DNA from: Candidatus Roizmanbacteria bacterium
GTDB taxonomy: Bacteria; Patescibacteriota; Microgenomatia; UBA1406; GWC2-37-13
Length of the DNA: 5,093 nt
NCBI GenBank assembly: GCA_016206365.1
Contig: JACQRR010000087.1
Coordinates: 1-5,093 of the forward strand
Direction of reading: 5' to 3'
Part shown: one piece after another, positions 1-4,171 of the stretch
Layout: every line of letters starts with the position of its first letter
Position numbering within the stretch: the first letter of the stretch is position 1
Position numbers and translations under genes: made by a program
Notes under the pieces: model-generated
Databases searched by the model: none
Told to the model about the DNA's origin: nothing
What the model saw: the letters and a program-made list of their open reading frames with translations, nothing else

Positions 1-40
1 CGGGAATCTATATAATTTAACTCTTTGAATCAGCGCAACT

Positions 41-69
41 CTGGATTCCTGCTTTCGCAGGAATGACAG
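41..69. repeat. Palindromic dispersed-type repeat (hairpin)
   Basis: ATTCCTGC (45-52) and GCAGGAAT (57-64) are perfect 8-bp arms around a TTTC loop. An outer CTG/CAG pair (41-43 and 67-69) lies beyond a small bulge. The sequence closely resembles the GGATTCC-TGC-TTTCGCA-GGAATGAC type of palindrome that occurs in many copies in diverse bacterial genomes. The window opens with CGGGAAT, which could be the end of a second copy. No coding sequence overlaps it. It could also act as a terminator for a gene left of the window, but no T-tract follows it. Confidence 0.6.
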
Positions 70-112
70 TTGTGTGTCAAGACTTCTGAAATCTTACTGC
101 CTTTAACTGCTC

Positions 113-141
113 TTGACAAAATATATATTTGAATGTATATT
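113..141 (+). promoter_or_regulatory. Promoter of the antitoxin-toxin pair
   Basis: A perfect -35 TTGACA (113-118) is followed after 17 bp by a -10 TATATT (136-141). Transcription would begin about 148-151, on or just before the ATG at 151, so the message is predicted to be leaderless. No Shine-Dalgarno sequence precedes either ATG. The imperfect palindrome AAGACTTCTGAAATCTT (79-95) lies upstream of the -35. Confidence 0.75.
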
Positions 142-153
142 TAAATGTATATG
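124..153. repeat. 12-bp tandem repeat over the -10 and start codon, possible operator
   Basis: TATATTTGAATG (124-135) is followed directly by TATATTTAAATG (136-147), matching at 11 of 12 positions, and then by a half copy TATATG (148-153). The array covers the -10 hexamer, the predicted transcription start and the start codon. Phd/YefM antitoxins usually repress their own promoters by binding repeated sites, so this is a natural operator candidate. The operator role is inferred; an AT-rich repeat could also arise by slippage. Confidence 0.55.
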
Positions 154-420
154 CAATACATTACAACCACAGATTTAAGAACCAAGACTCCCGAGCTTAT
201 TAATACACTTAAACAAAAGGGGGAAGTGTCCCTTATCCACAGATCAAAGATCGTAGGAATAATTAAACCGGTTGAAGATCAACCCAAACCTTTTAATGTT
301 AAGGCTTTTAAACAATTTGTCAAAGATTTACATCTTCCTCAGACTACCTATAAACAAAGAGAGACAATCTACAGAAAGCATTTAATGAAAAAGTATGGCA
401 AAAATCTTTCTCGATACTAA
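151..420 (+). CDS. Phd/YefM-type antitoxin of a type II toxin-antitoxin pair
   Basis: A protein of 89 residues from ATG 151 (91 from ATG 145). The N-terminal part matches the Phd/YefM DNA-binding fold: ITTTDLR (about residues 4-10), a helix with leucines, then SLIHRSKIVGIIKP. This corresponds to the family pattern 'ISVxxLRxN...I...V..G....I...GKPVAVLV'. The Lys/Tyr-rich C-terminal half would wrap around the toxin. ATG 151 is preferred because the promoter -10 ends 9 nt before it and there is no ribosome binding site; ATG 145 would lie upstream of most likely transcription starts. The last 26 nt overlap the PIN toxin gene, so translation is probably coupled. By family, it should neutralise that toxin and autorepress transcription, perhaps at the 12-bp tandem repeat. 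Confidence in the family is high, but the exact partner specificity is not readable. Confidence 0.85.
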   Translation: MQYITTTDLRTKTPELINTLKQKGEVSLIHRSKIVGIIKPVEDQPKPFNVKAFKQFVKDLHLPQTTYKQRETIYRKHLMKKYGKNLSRY

Positions 421-760
421 TATTTTTATCGATTTTGTAGAAAAAAGAGGTAAAAATATTGAAGATAAATTAGGACAACATGATTTAGTCGTTTCTCCAC
501 TCTCGATTCATATCCTTATCTATATAACTAAGAAAAAAATCCCAAACGAAAAATTGCTTAAAATAATCAATCTATTTCTCATAGTTGATTTTAATAAAGT
601 TATATCTAAAAAGGCTTTACATGGTCCGACTAGCGATTTCGAAGACAATATCCAACTTCACAGCGCCGTAGCGGCCGACTGCGATTATTTTCTCACTAGC
701 GATAGACTATTATTAAAAACAAAATTCTTCGGCAAAGCTCAGATTGTAAAAAGTTTATAA
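395..760 (+). CDS. PIN-domain toxin (VapC-like ribonuclease)
   Basis: A 121-residue single PIN domain, normal for VapC-type toxins. It starts with the typical strand and first acidic residue, IFLDTN (D7). The second half carries SDFEDNIQLHSA (D81, E83, D84) and FLTSD (D103), which are the third and fourth acidic positions of the Mg2+ site. The second canonical acidic residue, normally Glu after 'S.L...E', is not there: the segment reads SPLSIHILIY, with H39-I40 at that place. PIN toxins cleave RNA, commonly tRNA or rRNA, and arrest growth when the antitoxin is lost. The ATG lies inside the antitoxin gene with a 26-nt overlap and no clear ribosome binding site, so translation is probably coupled to the antitoxin. 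The stop is 15 nt from the stop of the convergent transporter gene, with no obvious terminator between them. The substrate cannot be inferred. Confidence 0.88.
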   Translation: MAKIFLDTNIFIDFVEKRGKNIEDKLGQHDLVVSPLSIHILIYITKKKIPNEKLLKIINLFLIVDFNKVISKKALHGPTSDFEDNIQLHSAVAADCDYFLTSDRLLLKTKFFGKAQIVKSL

Positions 761-775
761 TATGTGACTTTGGAT

Positions 776-1633
776 CTATGAAGTGGGCCATTTTAATTTT
801 GGGATAATTACCGCAGTAAGTATCAAACTTCCACCAATTAATGCATACAAACTGGGGATTTCCTTAAAAAAAATAAAGGCAAAAAATATGCCAAATATGA
901 CTTCAAGAAGTAATATAAGACTTCCGTAATTTGCCTCAACATATCTGAATCCGTAAACAACTAAAAAACTGGTCACAAGTGAGTTAACTGCAAATAGAAT
1001 ATTCGCAATCCATTGACTATTCAACATGAAAGGTATAAATTTCTCATGAAATAATATCGAAAGAGCTAATCCTAATAGCCCAGTCATAAAACTATCGATA
1101 AAGACAATTTGGGCAACTGAATAGTCCTTAGAAACTTTTTTTGAGAAAATATTCCATACTGCACTGCTCAATCCTGCCAGATTGGCTAAAAGGTAAAAAA
1201 ATAACTTGTCTTTTTGAAGAGATAAAGAATAAATTAGCACTAAACCAAAGATTCCTATAATCAATGATGTTAGTTTTTGCTTGGTTATTTTCTCTTTGAA
1301 AAAATAATGGCCTATTAAATACCCCCCCACTGTTGATCCGGCATAAAAAAGAAAGTACGAAGTTCCAATGGCTATCTTATTGAAAACCACAAATATGCTA
1401 ACCATCGTAACAAGATCTCCAAGACTTCGTAAGACGAACCATTGAGCGTCTTTTCTCCTAATTTGTTTCCAGAAATTAAATAAGAAAAATGGAACAATTA
1501 GTAAGGTAATAATAAAATTTCTCGTCCAGCTTTGAAAAAAAATTCCAAAATCAATTCCGATAAAACGAGAGTAAATTCCTAATAAGCCATATAATACCGT
1601 TGAAAAAAGGAGTGCAATAAGAGCTCTATTCAT
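776..1633 (-). CDS. EamA/DMT-superfamily transporter, 10 membrane helices
   Basis: A 285-residue inner-membrane protein of the usual EamA length. About ten hydrophobic segments lie near residues 4-24, 31-53, 64-85, 89-112, 119-138, 145-165, 172-194, 207-228, 236-256 and 261-280, arranged as two repeats of five. Each repeat ends in the family signature: GTSYFLFYAGSTVGGYLIG with FFKEKIT (91-117), and NYGSLILLLEVIFGIFFAF with FFKEIPS (235-261) followed by a Gly-rich last helix. Drug/metabolite transporters of this group move small metabolites, amino acids or nucleotide-type compounds, often outward. The substrate cannot be read from sequence. No Shine-Dalgarno sequence precedes ATG 1633. It is the last gene of a - strand run below the orphan antitoxin and the VIT1-type gene, but it may have its own weak promoter in the 50-nt gap. 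It converges on the PIN toxin. Confidence 0.88.
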   Translation of the reverse strand: MNRALIALLFSTVLYGLLGIYSRFIGIDFGIFFQSWTRNFIITLLIVPFFLFNFWKQIRRKDAQWFVLRSLGDLVTMVSIFVVFNKIAIGTSYFLFYAGSTVGGYLIGHYFFKEKITKQKLTSLIIGIFGLVLIYSLSLQKDKLFFYLLANLAGLSSAVWNIFSKKVSKDYSVAQIVFIDSFMTGLLGLALSILFHEKFIPFMLNSQWIANILFAVNSLVTSFLVVYGFRYVEANYGSLILLLEVIFGIFFAFIFFKEIPSLYALIGGSLILTAVIIPKLKWPTS

Positions 1634-1642
1634 AATTAAACA

Positions 1643-1670
1643 ATTTTATTACGTCTCAACTTTCTATCAT
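1643..1670 (-). promoter_or_regulatory. Weak candidate promoter of the EamA transporter
   Basis: On the - strand, ATGATA (1665-1670, 4 of 6 to consensus) and TAAAAT (1643-1648, 5 of 6) are separated by 16 bp. The -10 ends 9 nt before the ATG, the same geometry as the stronger promoters in this window. The AT-rich background makes chance matches likely. Confidence 0.35.
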
Positions 1671-1683
1671 TACTTTAAAATTG

Positions 1684-1854
1684 TTATTGCTTTTTATTAG
1701 TCTCTTTTTTTGACTTTTTCGGAGGACTAAAAACTGCCTTTGGCTTGCCGAACTTACAGACTAAAAAAGATTGCCTTCCGATAGCAACTCTATCTAATAT
1801 TTGCGTGAGATTTTTTCTTAAATATGTGACTGATATTACATGTAAATTTTTCAA
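1684..1854 (-). CDS. Very short orphan Phd/YefM-type antitoxin-like protein, TTG start
   Basis: Reading the - strand gap between the VIT1-type and EamA genes gives an uninterrupted 56-codon frame from TTG 1852-1854 to TAA 1684-1686. The product contains HVISVTYLRKNLTQILDRVA, then IGRQSFLVCKFGKPKAVFSP and a Lys-rich tail. This matches the Phd/YefM DNA-binding half closely: the ISVxxLRxNL helix, the DRVAxGRQ turn and the FGKPKAV strand. The toxin-binding C-terminal region is almost absent, and there is no toxin gene beside it. No ATG exists in frame after the upstream stop at 1864-1866; TTG is the only usual start, with no ribosome binding site. It lies 29 nt below the VIT1-type stop and 50 nt above the EamA start, all on one strand. 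It could be a solo DNA-binding regulator, an antitoxin acting on a distant toxin, or a start-lost remnant. The reading frame is well supported; function is inferred. Confidence 0.6.
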   Translation of the reverse strand: MKNLHVISVTYLRKNLTQILDRVAIGRQSFLVCKFGKPKAVFSPPKKSKKETNKKQ

Positions 1855-1883
1855 AGTTGAAATTTAGAGAATTAATATTCTTG

Positions 1884-2672
1884 CTAAAAATTTGAAATTT
1901 TGAAAAGGCTGCCGACGAAATATCCAACCAAAGCCGAGATCATACCGATCAGCATCATTTCTATCCCCTGCTGTAAGAAACTCCTACCTAAAGTTTTTTT
2001 GGCTTTGTAATAGCCTACTATAAATAAACTAATGGCACTAATAACCATTGCGGAGACGGCCGCATTCTTAATGGTCATAAAGAAAAATGGCGTAAGTGGT
2101 ATAAAAGAACCTATTATCGCTGATACTCCTACGATAAATGCGGCGGGAATTGCTTGTTTTCTATCCACCGGTTCGAGTTTAAGCTCCTGCTCCATCATGA
2201 TCTGTAGCCAAACATGTTTGTCAGAAGTTATTTTATCAACAATCTCATCCAAAACTTTCCCCTTAAAACCGTAATTTTCATATAAGGCTCTGACCTCTTC
2301 TCTCTCTCCTTCTGGAATATGGTCTATTTCCCACTTTTCCCGCTCCAATTCCGACTGATAATAATCTGCTTCGGCAATTTTTGCAGTATAGGCAACCGCG
2401 CCCATCGAGACGCTCTCGGCAAATGTCGCGGCCAATCCGGCCACAATCACAATCTGGCTTGAAGAAGTGGCCGCGGCAACTCCTAAAATCACGCCGAGTA
2501 CATTAACTAACCCGTCTTGTCCGCCTAAGATAATCTCTGGTAGATTAAAACCCTTAAGATGGGCTTCGTGATGGTGAATATCAGTATGTATAGCTTTTCT
2601 TGTATGAGCGTTTTTTATCTTATCGACGTTATTGTCCAGAAAAGCTTGACGAGCTTGGTCAACTCTAGACAT
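1884..2672 (-). CDS. VIT1/CCC1-family iron/manganese transporter
   Basis: A 262-residue membrane protein. The signature GGQDGLVNVLGVILGVAAA (50-68) is the first helix of the VIT1/CCC1 family, with the conserved acidic D53. Helix 2 ends in AESVSMGAVAYTAKIAEAD (85-103), with the Glu and Met typical of the metal path. Residues 98-172 form the charged cytoplasmic domain, rich in Glu (YYQSELEREKWEID and the later EQELKLEP), that binds metal between helices 2 and 3. Three more helices follow near 175-197, 203-225 and 233-257. The N-terminal stretch has a His cluster, HHHEAH (33-38). Plant and yeast relatives move Fe2+ or Mn2+ into the vacuole by proton exchange; bacterial members are thought to export or detoxify these metals. 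The -10 TATACT ends 8 nt before the ATG, with no ribosome binding site. The upstream neighbour is the four-helix-bundle cassette, which begins 18 nt from the start codon. Confidence 0.9.
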   Translation of the reverse strand: MSRVDQARQAFLDNNVDKIKNAHTRKAIHTDIHHHEAHLKGFNLPEIILGGQDGLVNVLGVILGVAAATSSSQIVIVAGLAATFAESVSMGAVAYTAKIAEADYYQSELEREKWEIDHIPEGEREEVRALYENYGFKGKVLDEIVDKITSDKHVWLQIMMEQELKLEPVDRKQAIPAAFIVGVSAIIGSFIPLTPFFFMTIKNAAVSAMVISAISLFIVGYYKAKKTLGRSFLQQGIEMMLIGMISALVGYFVGSLFKISNF

Positions 2673-2680
2673 AATTGCTT

Positions 2681-2709
2681 AGTATAACTCTTTTCAGAAT
2701 AATTCGGAA
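2681..2709 (-). promoter_or_regulatory. Promoter of the VIT1-type gene, -35 within the cassette end
   Basis: On the - strand, a -10 TATACT (2681-2686) lies 8 nt from the start codon. At 17-bp spacing the -35 position is TTCCGA (2704-2709), a weak match at 3 of 6. That -35 lies inside the left terminal repeat of the four-helix-bundle cassette (2690-2715), so the insertion appears to have replaced or altered the upstream promoter half. Confidence 0.5.
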
Positions 2710-2715
2710 AAGATC
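2690..2715 (+). repeat. Left terminal inverted repeat of the cassette
   Basis: It begins CTTTTCAGAATAATTCGG and ends GATC. It matches the reverse complement of 3221-3246 at 23 of 26 positions, with differences at positions 4, 11 and 21. In RNA, one of the three differences becomes a G-U pair. Confidence 0.75.
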
Positions 2716-2746
2716 AGTTTATCGGAAGAATCGGATACCTGATAAA

Positions 2747-2760
2747 TCTGATATATCAGA
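2747..2760. repeat. Perfect 14-bp palindrome in the left arm
   Basis: TCTGATATATCAGA is its own reverse complement. It lies between the left terminal repeat and the promoter of the four-helix-bundle gene, and has a counterpart in the right arm at 3193-3208. It could be a hairpin or a protein-binding site. Confidence 0.6.
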
Positions 2761-2778
2761 AACTTCAGAAAATAAAAG

Positions 2779-2787
2779 TGCTATAGT
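2779..2787 (+). promoter_or_regulatory. Extended -10 promoter of the four-helix-bundle gene
   Basis: TGCTATAGT is an extended -10 (TGn followed by TATAGT at 2782-2787). It ends 6 nt before the ATG, which predicts a leaderless message. No good -35 lies at the expected distance; the extended -10 could compensate for that. The promoter is inside the cassette, so the gene travels with its own promoter. Confidence 0.55.
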
Positions 2788-2793
2788 AAAATT

Positions 2794-3171
2794 ATGGCTA
2801 TTTATGACGTCACTGACCTTAATGTTTATAAACGAGCCTTACAAGGATTAAAACTTATATATAAGATAGCTCATCAGATTCCAGATTCTCATTTACGCTT
2901 ACGAAGTCAGATCATAAATTCTGGAGAATCAAATCCTCCGCTTATTGCAGAAGGTTTTGCAAAGAGAGCGTCTGTAAAAGAGTTTAAACGTTTCTTAACA
3001 ATGGCAATGGGCTCATCCGACGAAACTATTACTCACGCTAGAGAAATCTATTTACTTTCTAACACTTATAAGAGAATTGATAAAAAATTATGTGCAGATC
3101 TTGGCAATGAATATAAAATTATTTCTAAACAGTTAAACAGTATGATAAAAAAGTGGATTGATTATCGCTGA
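2794..3171 (+). CDS. Four-helix-bundle protein (23S rRNA IVP / Avd-like family)
   Basis: A 125-residue protein of the usual length for the family once called 'S23 ribosomal protein', found in intervening sequences of 23S rRNA genes and related to Avd of diversity-generating retroelements. The family core is visible: an N-terminal LNVYKRAL helix (9-16), RSQIINSGESNPPLIAEGFA (37-56) in place of the usual 'R.A..SIP.NIAEG.', EFKRFLTMAMGSSDETITH (63-81) with the GS..E turn, and a last amphipathic helix (about 95-122) rich in Lys. It is fully cytoplasmic and basic. Known relatives form pentamers and bind nucleic acid; the role of stand-alone copies is not established. No reverse transcriptase, variable repeat or rRNA is in the window. 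The gene is centred between complementary arms and starts 6 nt below its -10 with no ribosome binding site. It ends on TGA, which argues against recoding of TGA as Gly. Confidence 0.88.
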   Translation: MAIYDVTDLNVYKRALQGLKLIYKIAHQIPDSHLRLRSQIINSGESNPPLIAEGFAKRASVKEFKRFLTMAMGSSDETITHAREIYLLSNTYKRIDKKLCADLGNEYKIISKQLNSMIKKWIDYR

Positions 3172-3192
3172 TTTATCCGATTTTATCTGAAT

Positions 3193-3208
3193 TTTCAGAT
3201 ATCTGAAA
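3193..3208. repeat. Perfect 16-bp palindrome in the right arm
   Basis: TTTCAGATATCTGAAA is its own reverse complement. It lies 21 nt after the stop of the four-helix-bundle gene. It may form a small hairpin, but no T-tract follows that would make it a standard terminator. Confidence 0.6.
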
Positions 3209-3220
3209 CTCTGATCCTCC

Positions 3221-3246
3221 GATCTCTTCCGAATTCTTCTGAGAAG
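3221..3246 (-). repeat. Right terminal inverted repeat of the cassette
   Basis: On the - strand it begins CTTCTCAGAAGAATTCGG and ends GATC, pairing with 2690-2715 at 23 of 26 positions. It ends 3 nt before the stop codon of the neighbouring - strand gene, which is left intact. Confidence 0.75.
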
Positions 3247-3249
3247 AAC

Positions 3250-3711
3250 TTATTTGTAGTACTCTCTTACCTGGAAAAGGATGTAGAGCGAAAGAAGAGT
3301 GCCAATTAAAAGTGATCCCAGACTAAATGTGGCTATATTTTGCACTCCGCCAACCAGTGCCGCATAATATACTAAATTCCAAGCTTTTCTCTCTCTTTTG
3401 AACAATCCTGGAATGGCCATGGCTTCTAATACGAGTTGAATGCCAGAAAAAATCAAAGTAATGATAAAATTTGTTCCGACGGTTACTCCCCCCAATAAAA
3501 AACTAAATGGAGATAGTAGCGCACTCAAACCAAATACAGTTAATACTGCTGGAAGAGTTACAATAAAAATAACAACCATTGCCCACGGCGCAAACTTGAC
3601 TATGACTTCTTTAATATTTTCAGGCAGAGCTGGTGCCTTTTTAACCAAATATTCGTGGAGTAAATTTTCAAGTTGATTGAGATAGGTTTTATAATCTCCC
3701 TTGGTAGTCAT
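3250..3711 (-). CDS. Conserved-looking membrane protein of unknown function, four helices
   Basis: A 153-residue protein that I cannot assign to a named family. Residues 1-37 are soluble, with an amphipathic helix (YLNQLENLLHEYLVKKAPAL, 10-29). Hydrophobic segments follow near 40-62, 66-103 (probably one long or two short helices), 110-128 and 130-148. The most motif-like part is the loop AIPGLFKRERKAWNLVYYA (99-117), a positively charged turn between membrane segments. The protein ends FQVREYYK. Its general appearance is of a small uncharacterised membrane protein of the sort common in Patescibacteria genomes, which is an impression rather than a match. Its promoter has TTGACA and a -10 whose end is 8 nt from the ATG, with no ribosome binding site. 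The stop codon abuts the right end of the four-helix-bundle cassette. The next gene upstream on this strand is another tiny membrane protein with its own promoter. Confidence 0.8.
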   Translation of the reverse strand: MTTKGDYKTYLNQLENLLHEYLVKKAPALPENIKEVIVKFAPWAMVVIFIVTLPAVLTVFGLSALLSPFSFLLGGVTVGTNFIITLIFSGIQLVLEAMAIPGLFKRERKAWNLVYYAALVGGVQNIATFSLGSLLIGTLLSLYILFQVREYYK

Positions 3712-3719
3712 TATTGTAA

Positions 3720-3748
3720 AGCCTAATATAGATTTACCAATTTGTCAA
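3720..3748 (-). promoter_or_regulatory. Promoter of the four-helix membrane protein gene
   Basis: On the - strand, a perfect TTGACA (3743-3748), a 17-bp spacer and TAGGCT (3720-3725). The -10 keeps the three most conserved bases (T1, A2, T6) but only 3 of 6 overall. It ends 8 nt from the start codon, again leaving essentially no leader. Confidence 0.55.
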
Positions 3749-3777
3749 CAGATTTTTGAAATTTTTGAAGCTGAGGA

Positions 3778-3924
3778 TTAGGGAGAAACTCTGGCAGCAT
3801 ACATAAGAAGAAGCATTGCGGCTACGATAACAAACACCACTCCTATTTGCATAACAGGAGACATTTCTTTATTAGTAGTTTTAGCTGAAACAGTACGAGT
3901 TATTTTCTTTTTTCTCTTTGCCAT
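3778..3924 (-). CDS. 48-residue single-helix membrane protein, unknown function
   Basis: An intact 48-codon frame from ATG 3924 to TAA 3778. The N-terminus is strongly basic (MAKRKKKITRTVSAKTTNK). It is followed by a hydrophobic stretch of about 18 residues from Q26 (QIGVVFVIVAAMLLLMYAA), then RVSP. This predicts one membrane helix with a cytoplasmic basic tail and almost nothing outside. It is not a signal peptide of a longer protein, since the frame ends at once. The start is strongly supported by a promoter with TTGACA, a 17-bp spacer and TATTCT ending 7 nt before the ATG. It lies 66 nt upstream of the four-helix membrane protein on the same strand. I do not recognise the family; SecE-like or other small accessory membrane subunits have a similar layout, but no specific motif supports that. 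Confidence 0.72.
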   Translation of the reverse strand: MAKRKKKITRTVSAKTTNKEMSPVMQIGVVFVIVAAMLLLMYAARVSP

Positions 3925-3931
3925 ATTATTC

Positions 3932-3960
3932 AGAATAAATTACCATATGTTTTTTGTCAA
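3932..3960 (-). promoter_or_regulatory. Promoter of the 48-residue membrane protein gene
   Basis: On the - strand, a perfect -35 TTGACA (3955-3960), a 17-bp spacer and a -10 TATTCT (3932-3937, 4 of 6). The start codon follows after 7 nt, so the transcript should begin at or next to the A of ATG. Confidence 0.75.
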
Positions 3961-4017
3961 GGGGTAAACCAATAATAAATATAAAATATTAATTTAAGGC
4001 TCTAAACGAGATTTTTA

Positions 4018-4026
4018 TGGTATAAT
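4018..4026 (+). promoter_or_regulatory. Extended -10 promoter upstream of the sortase gene
   Basis: TGGTATAAT combines a perfect TATAAT (4021-4026) with an upstream TGn. The -35 position (3998-4003, GGCTCT) is poor. Transcription would start near 4033, giving a leader of about 138 nt that contains the whole 4039-4162 inverted repeat. This differs from the other promoters here, which sit directly at their start codons. Confidence 0.6.
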
Positions 4027-4038
4027 AGTTAATCGTAC

Positions 4039-4162
4039 TGACGATAGAAGATGGAAAGTAGAAGATAGATTAAAGATGATGAATGGTAGCAGATAGAAAA
4101 AAATCAATCCTCAATCTTCTAGCTTCAAATTTCTATCCTCTATCATCAATCATCTATCGTCA
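4039..4162. repeat. 124-bp imperfect inverted repeat with GATAGA-type arms
   Basis: The ends TGACGATAGA (4039-4048) and TCTATCGTCA (4153-4162) are perfect 10-bp inverted repeats. The left half is purine-rich and made of degenerate GATAGA, GAAGAT and GATGAT units. The right half is the matching pyrimidine-rich run of CTATC, CATC and CTTCT units. The two halves can pair along most of their length, with interruptions. No open reading frame lies within it. It ends 9 nt before the sortase ATG, so as part of the leader RNA it could form a hairpin next to the start codon. It may be a small non-autonomous repeat element. No clear target duplication is visible. Confidence 0.65.
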
Positions 4163-4171
4163 AATAACCTT

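Larger units (their letters stand above)
2690..3246. mobile_element. Four-helix-bundle cassette with terminal inverted repeats
   Basis: A unit of about 557 bp bounded by 26-bp imperfect inverted repeats (2690-2715 and 3221-3246; 23 of 26 match). The tetranucleotide AACT lies immediately outside each end (2686-2689 and 3247-3250), as a short target duplication would. Both arms are built from repeated TCGGA, TCAGA and TCTGA units and remain loosely complementary through most of their length, so a + strand transcript could fold into a long imperfect stem enclosing the single gene. There is no transposase. The unit sits exactly in the gap between the start of the VIT1-type gene and the stop of the next - strand gene, and its own gene runs on the opposite strand. 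The architecture recalls 23S rRNA intervening sequences, which carry the same protein family between complementary ends, but no rRNA flanks it here. Mobility is inferred. Confidence 0.6.

Noticed and set aside
145..150. ATG 145 as the antitoxin start
   Set aside because: It lies only 3 nt after the -10 hexamer, upstream of the likely transcription start; ATG 151 gives the expected MQYITTTDLR beginning.
2032..2274. Open frame of 80 codons on the + strand
   Set aside because: It is antisense to the conserved VIT1-type gene, has no recognisable motif and no promoter geometry like the real genes.
3193..3208. Intrinsic terminator after the four-helix-bundle gene
   Set aside because: The palindrome is AT-rich and not followed by a T-tract, and it has a partner palindrome in the other arm, so it belongs to the cassette structure.
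2690..3246. Diversity-generating retroelement
   Set aside because: The gene is Avd-like, but there is no reverse transcriptase and no template/variable repeat pair in the window.
2690..3246. Intervening sequence within a 23S rRNA gene
   Set aside because: The flanks are two protein-coding genes, with no rRNA sequence on either side.
3440..3676. Open frame of 78 codons on the + strand
   Set aside because: It lies wholly opposite the 153-residue membrane protein gene, which has membrane segments and a TTGACA promoter; the opposite frame has no protein-like pattern.
4039..4162. CRISPR array
   Set aside because: The GATAGA-type units are short, degenerate and have no regular spacers; the overall structure is an inverted repeat.
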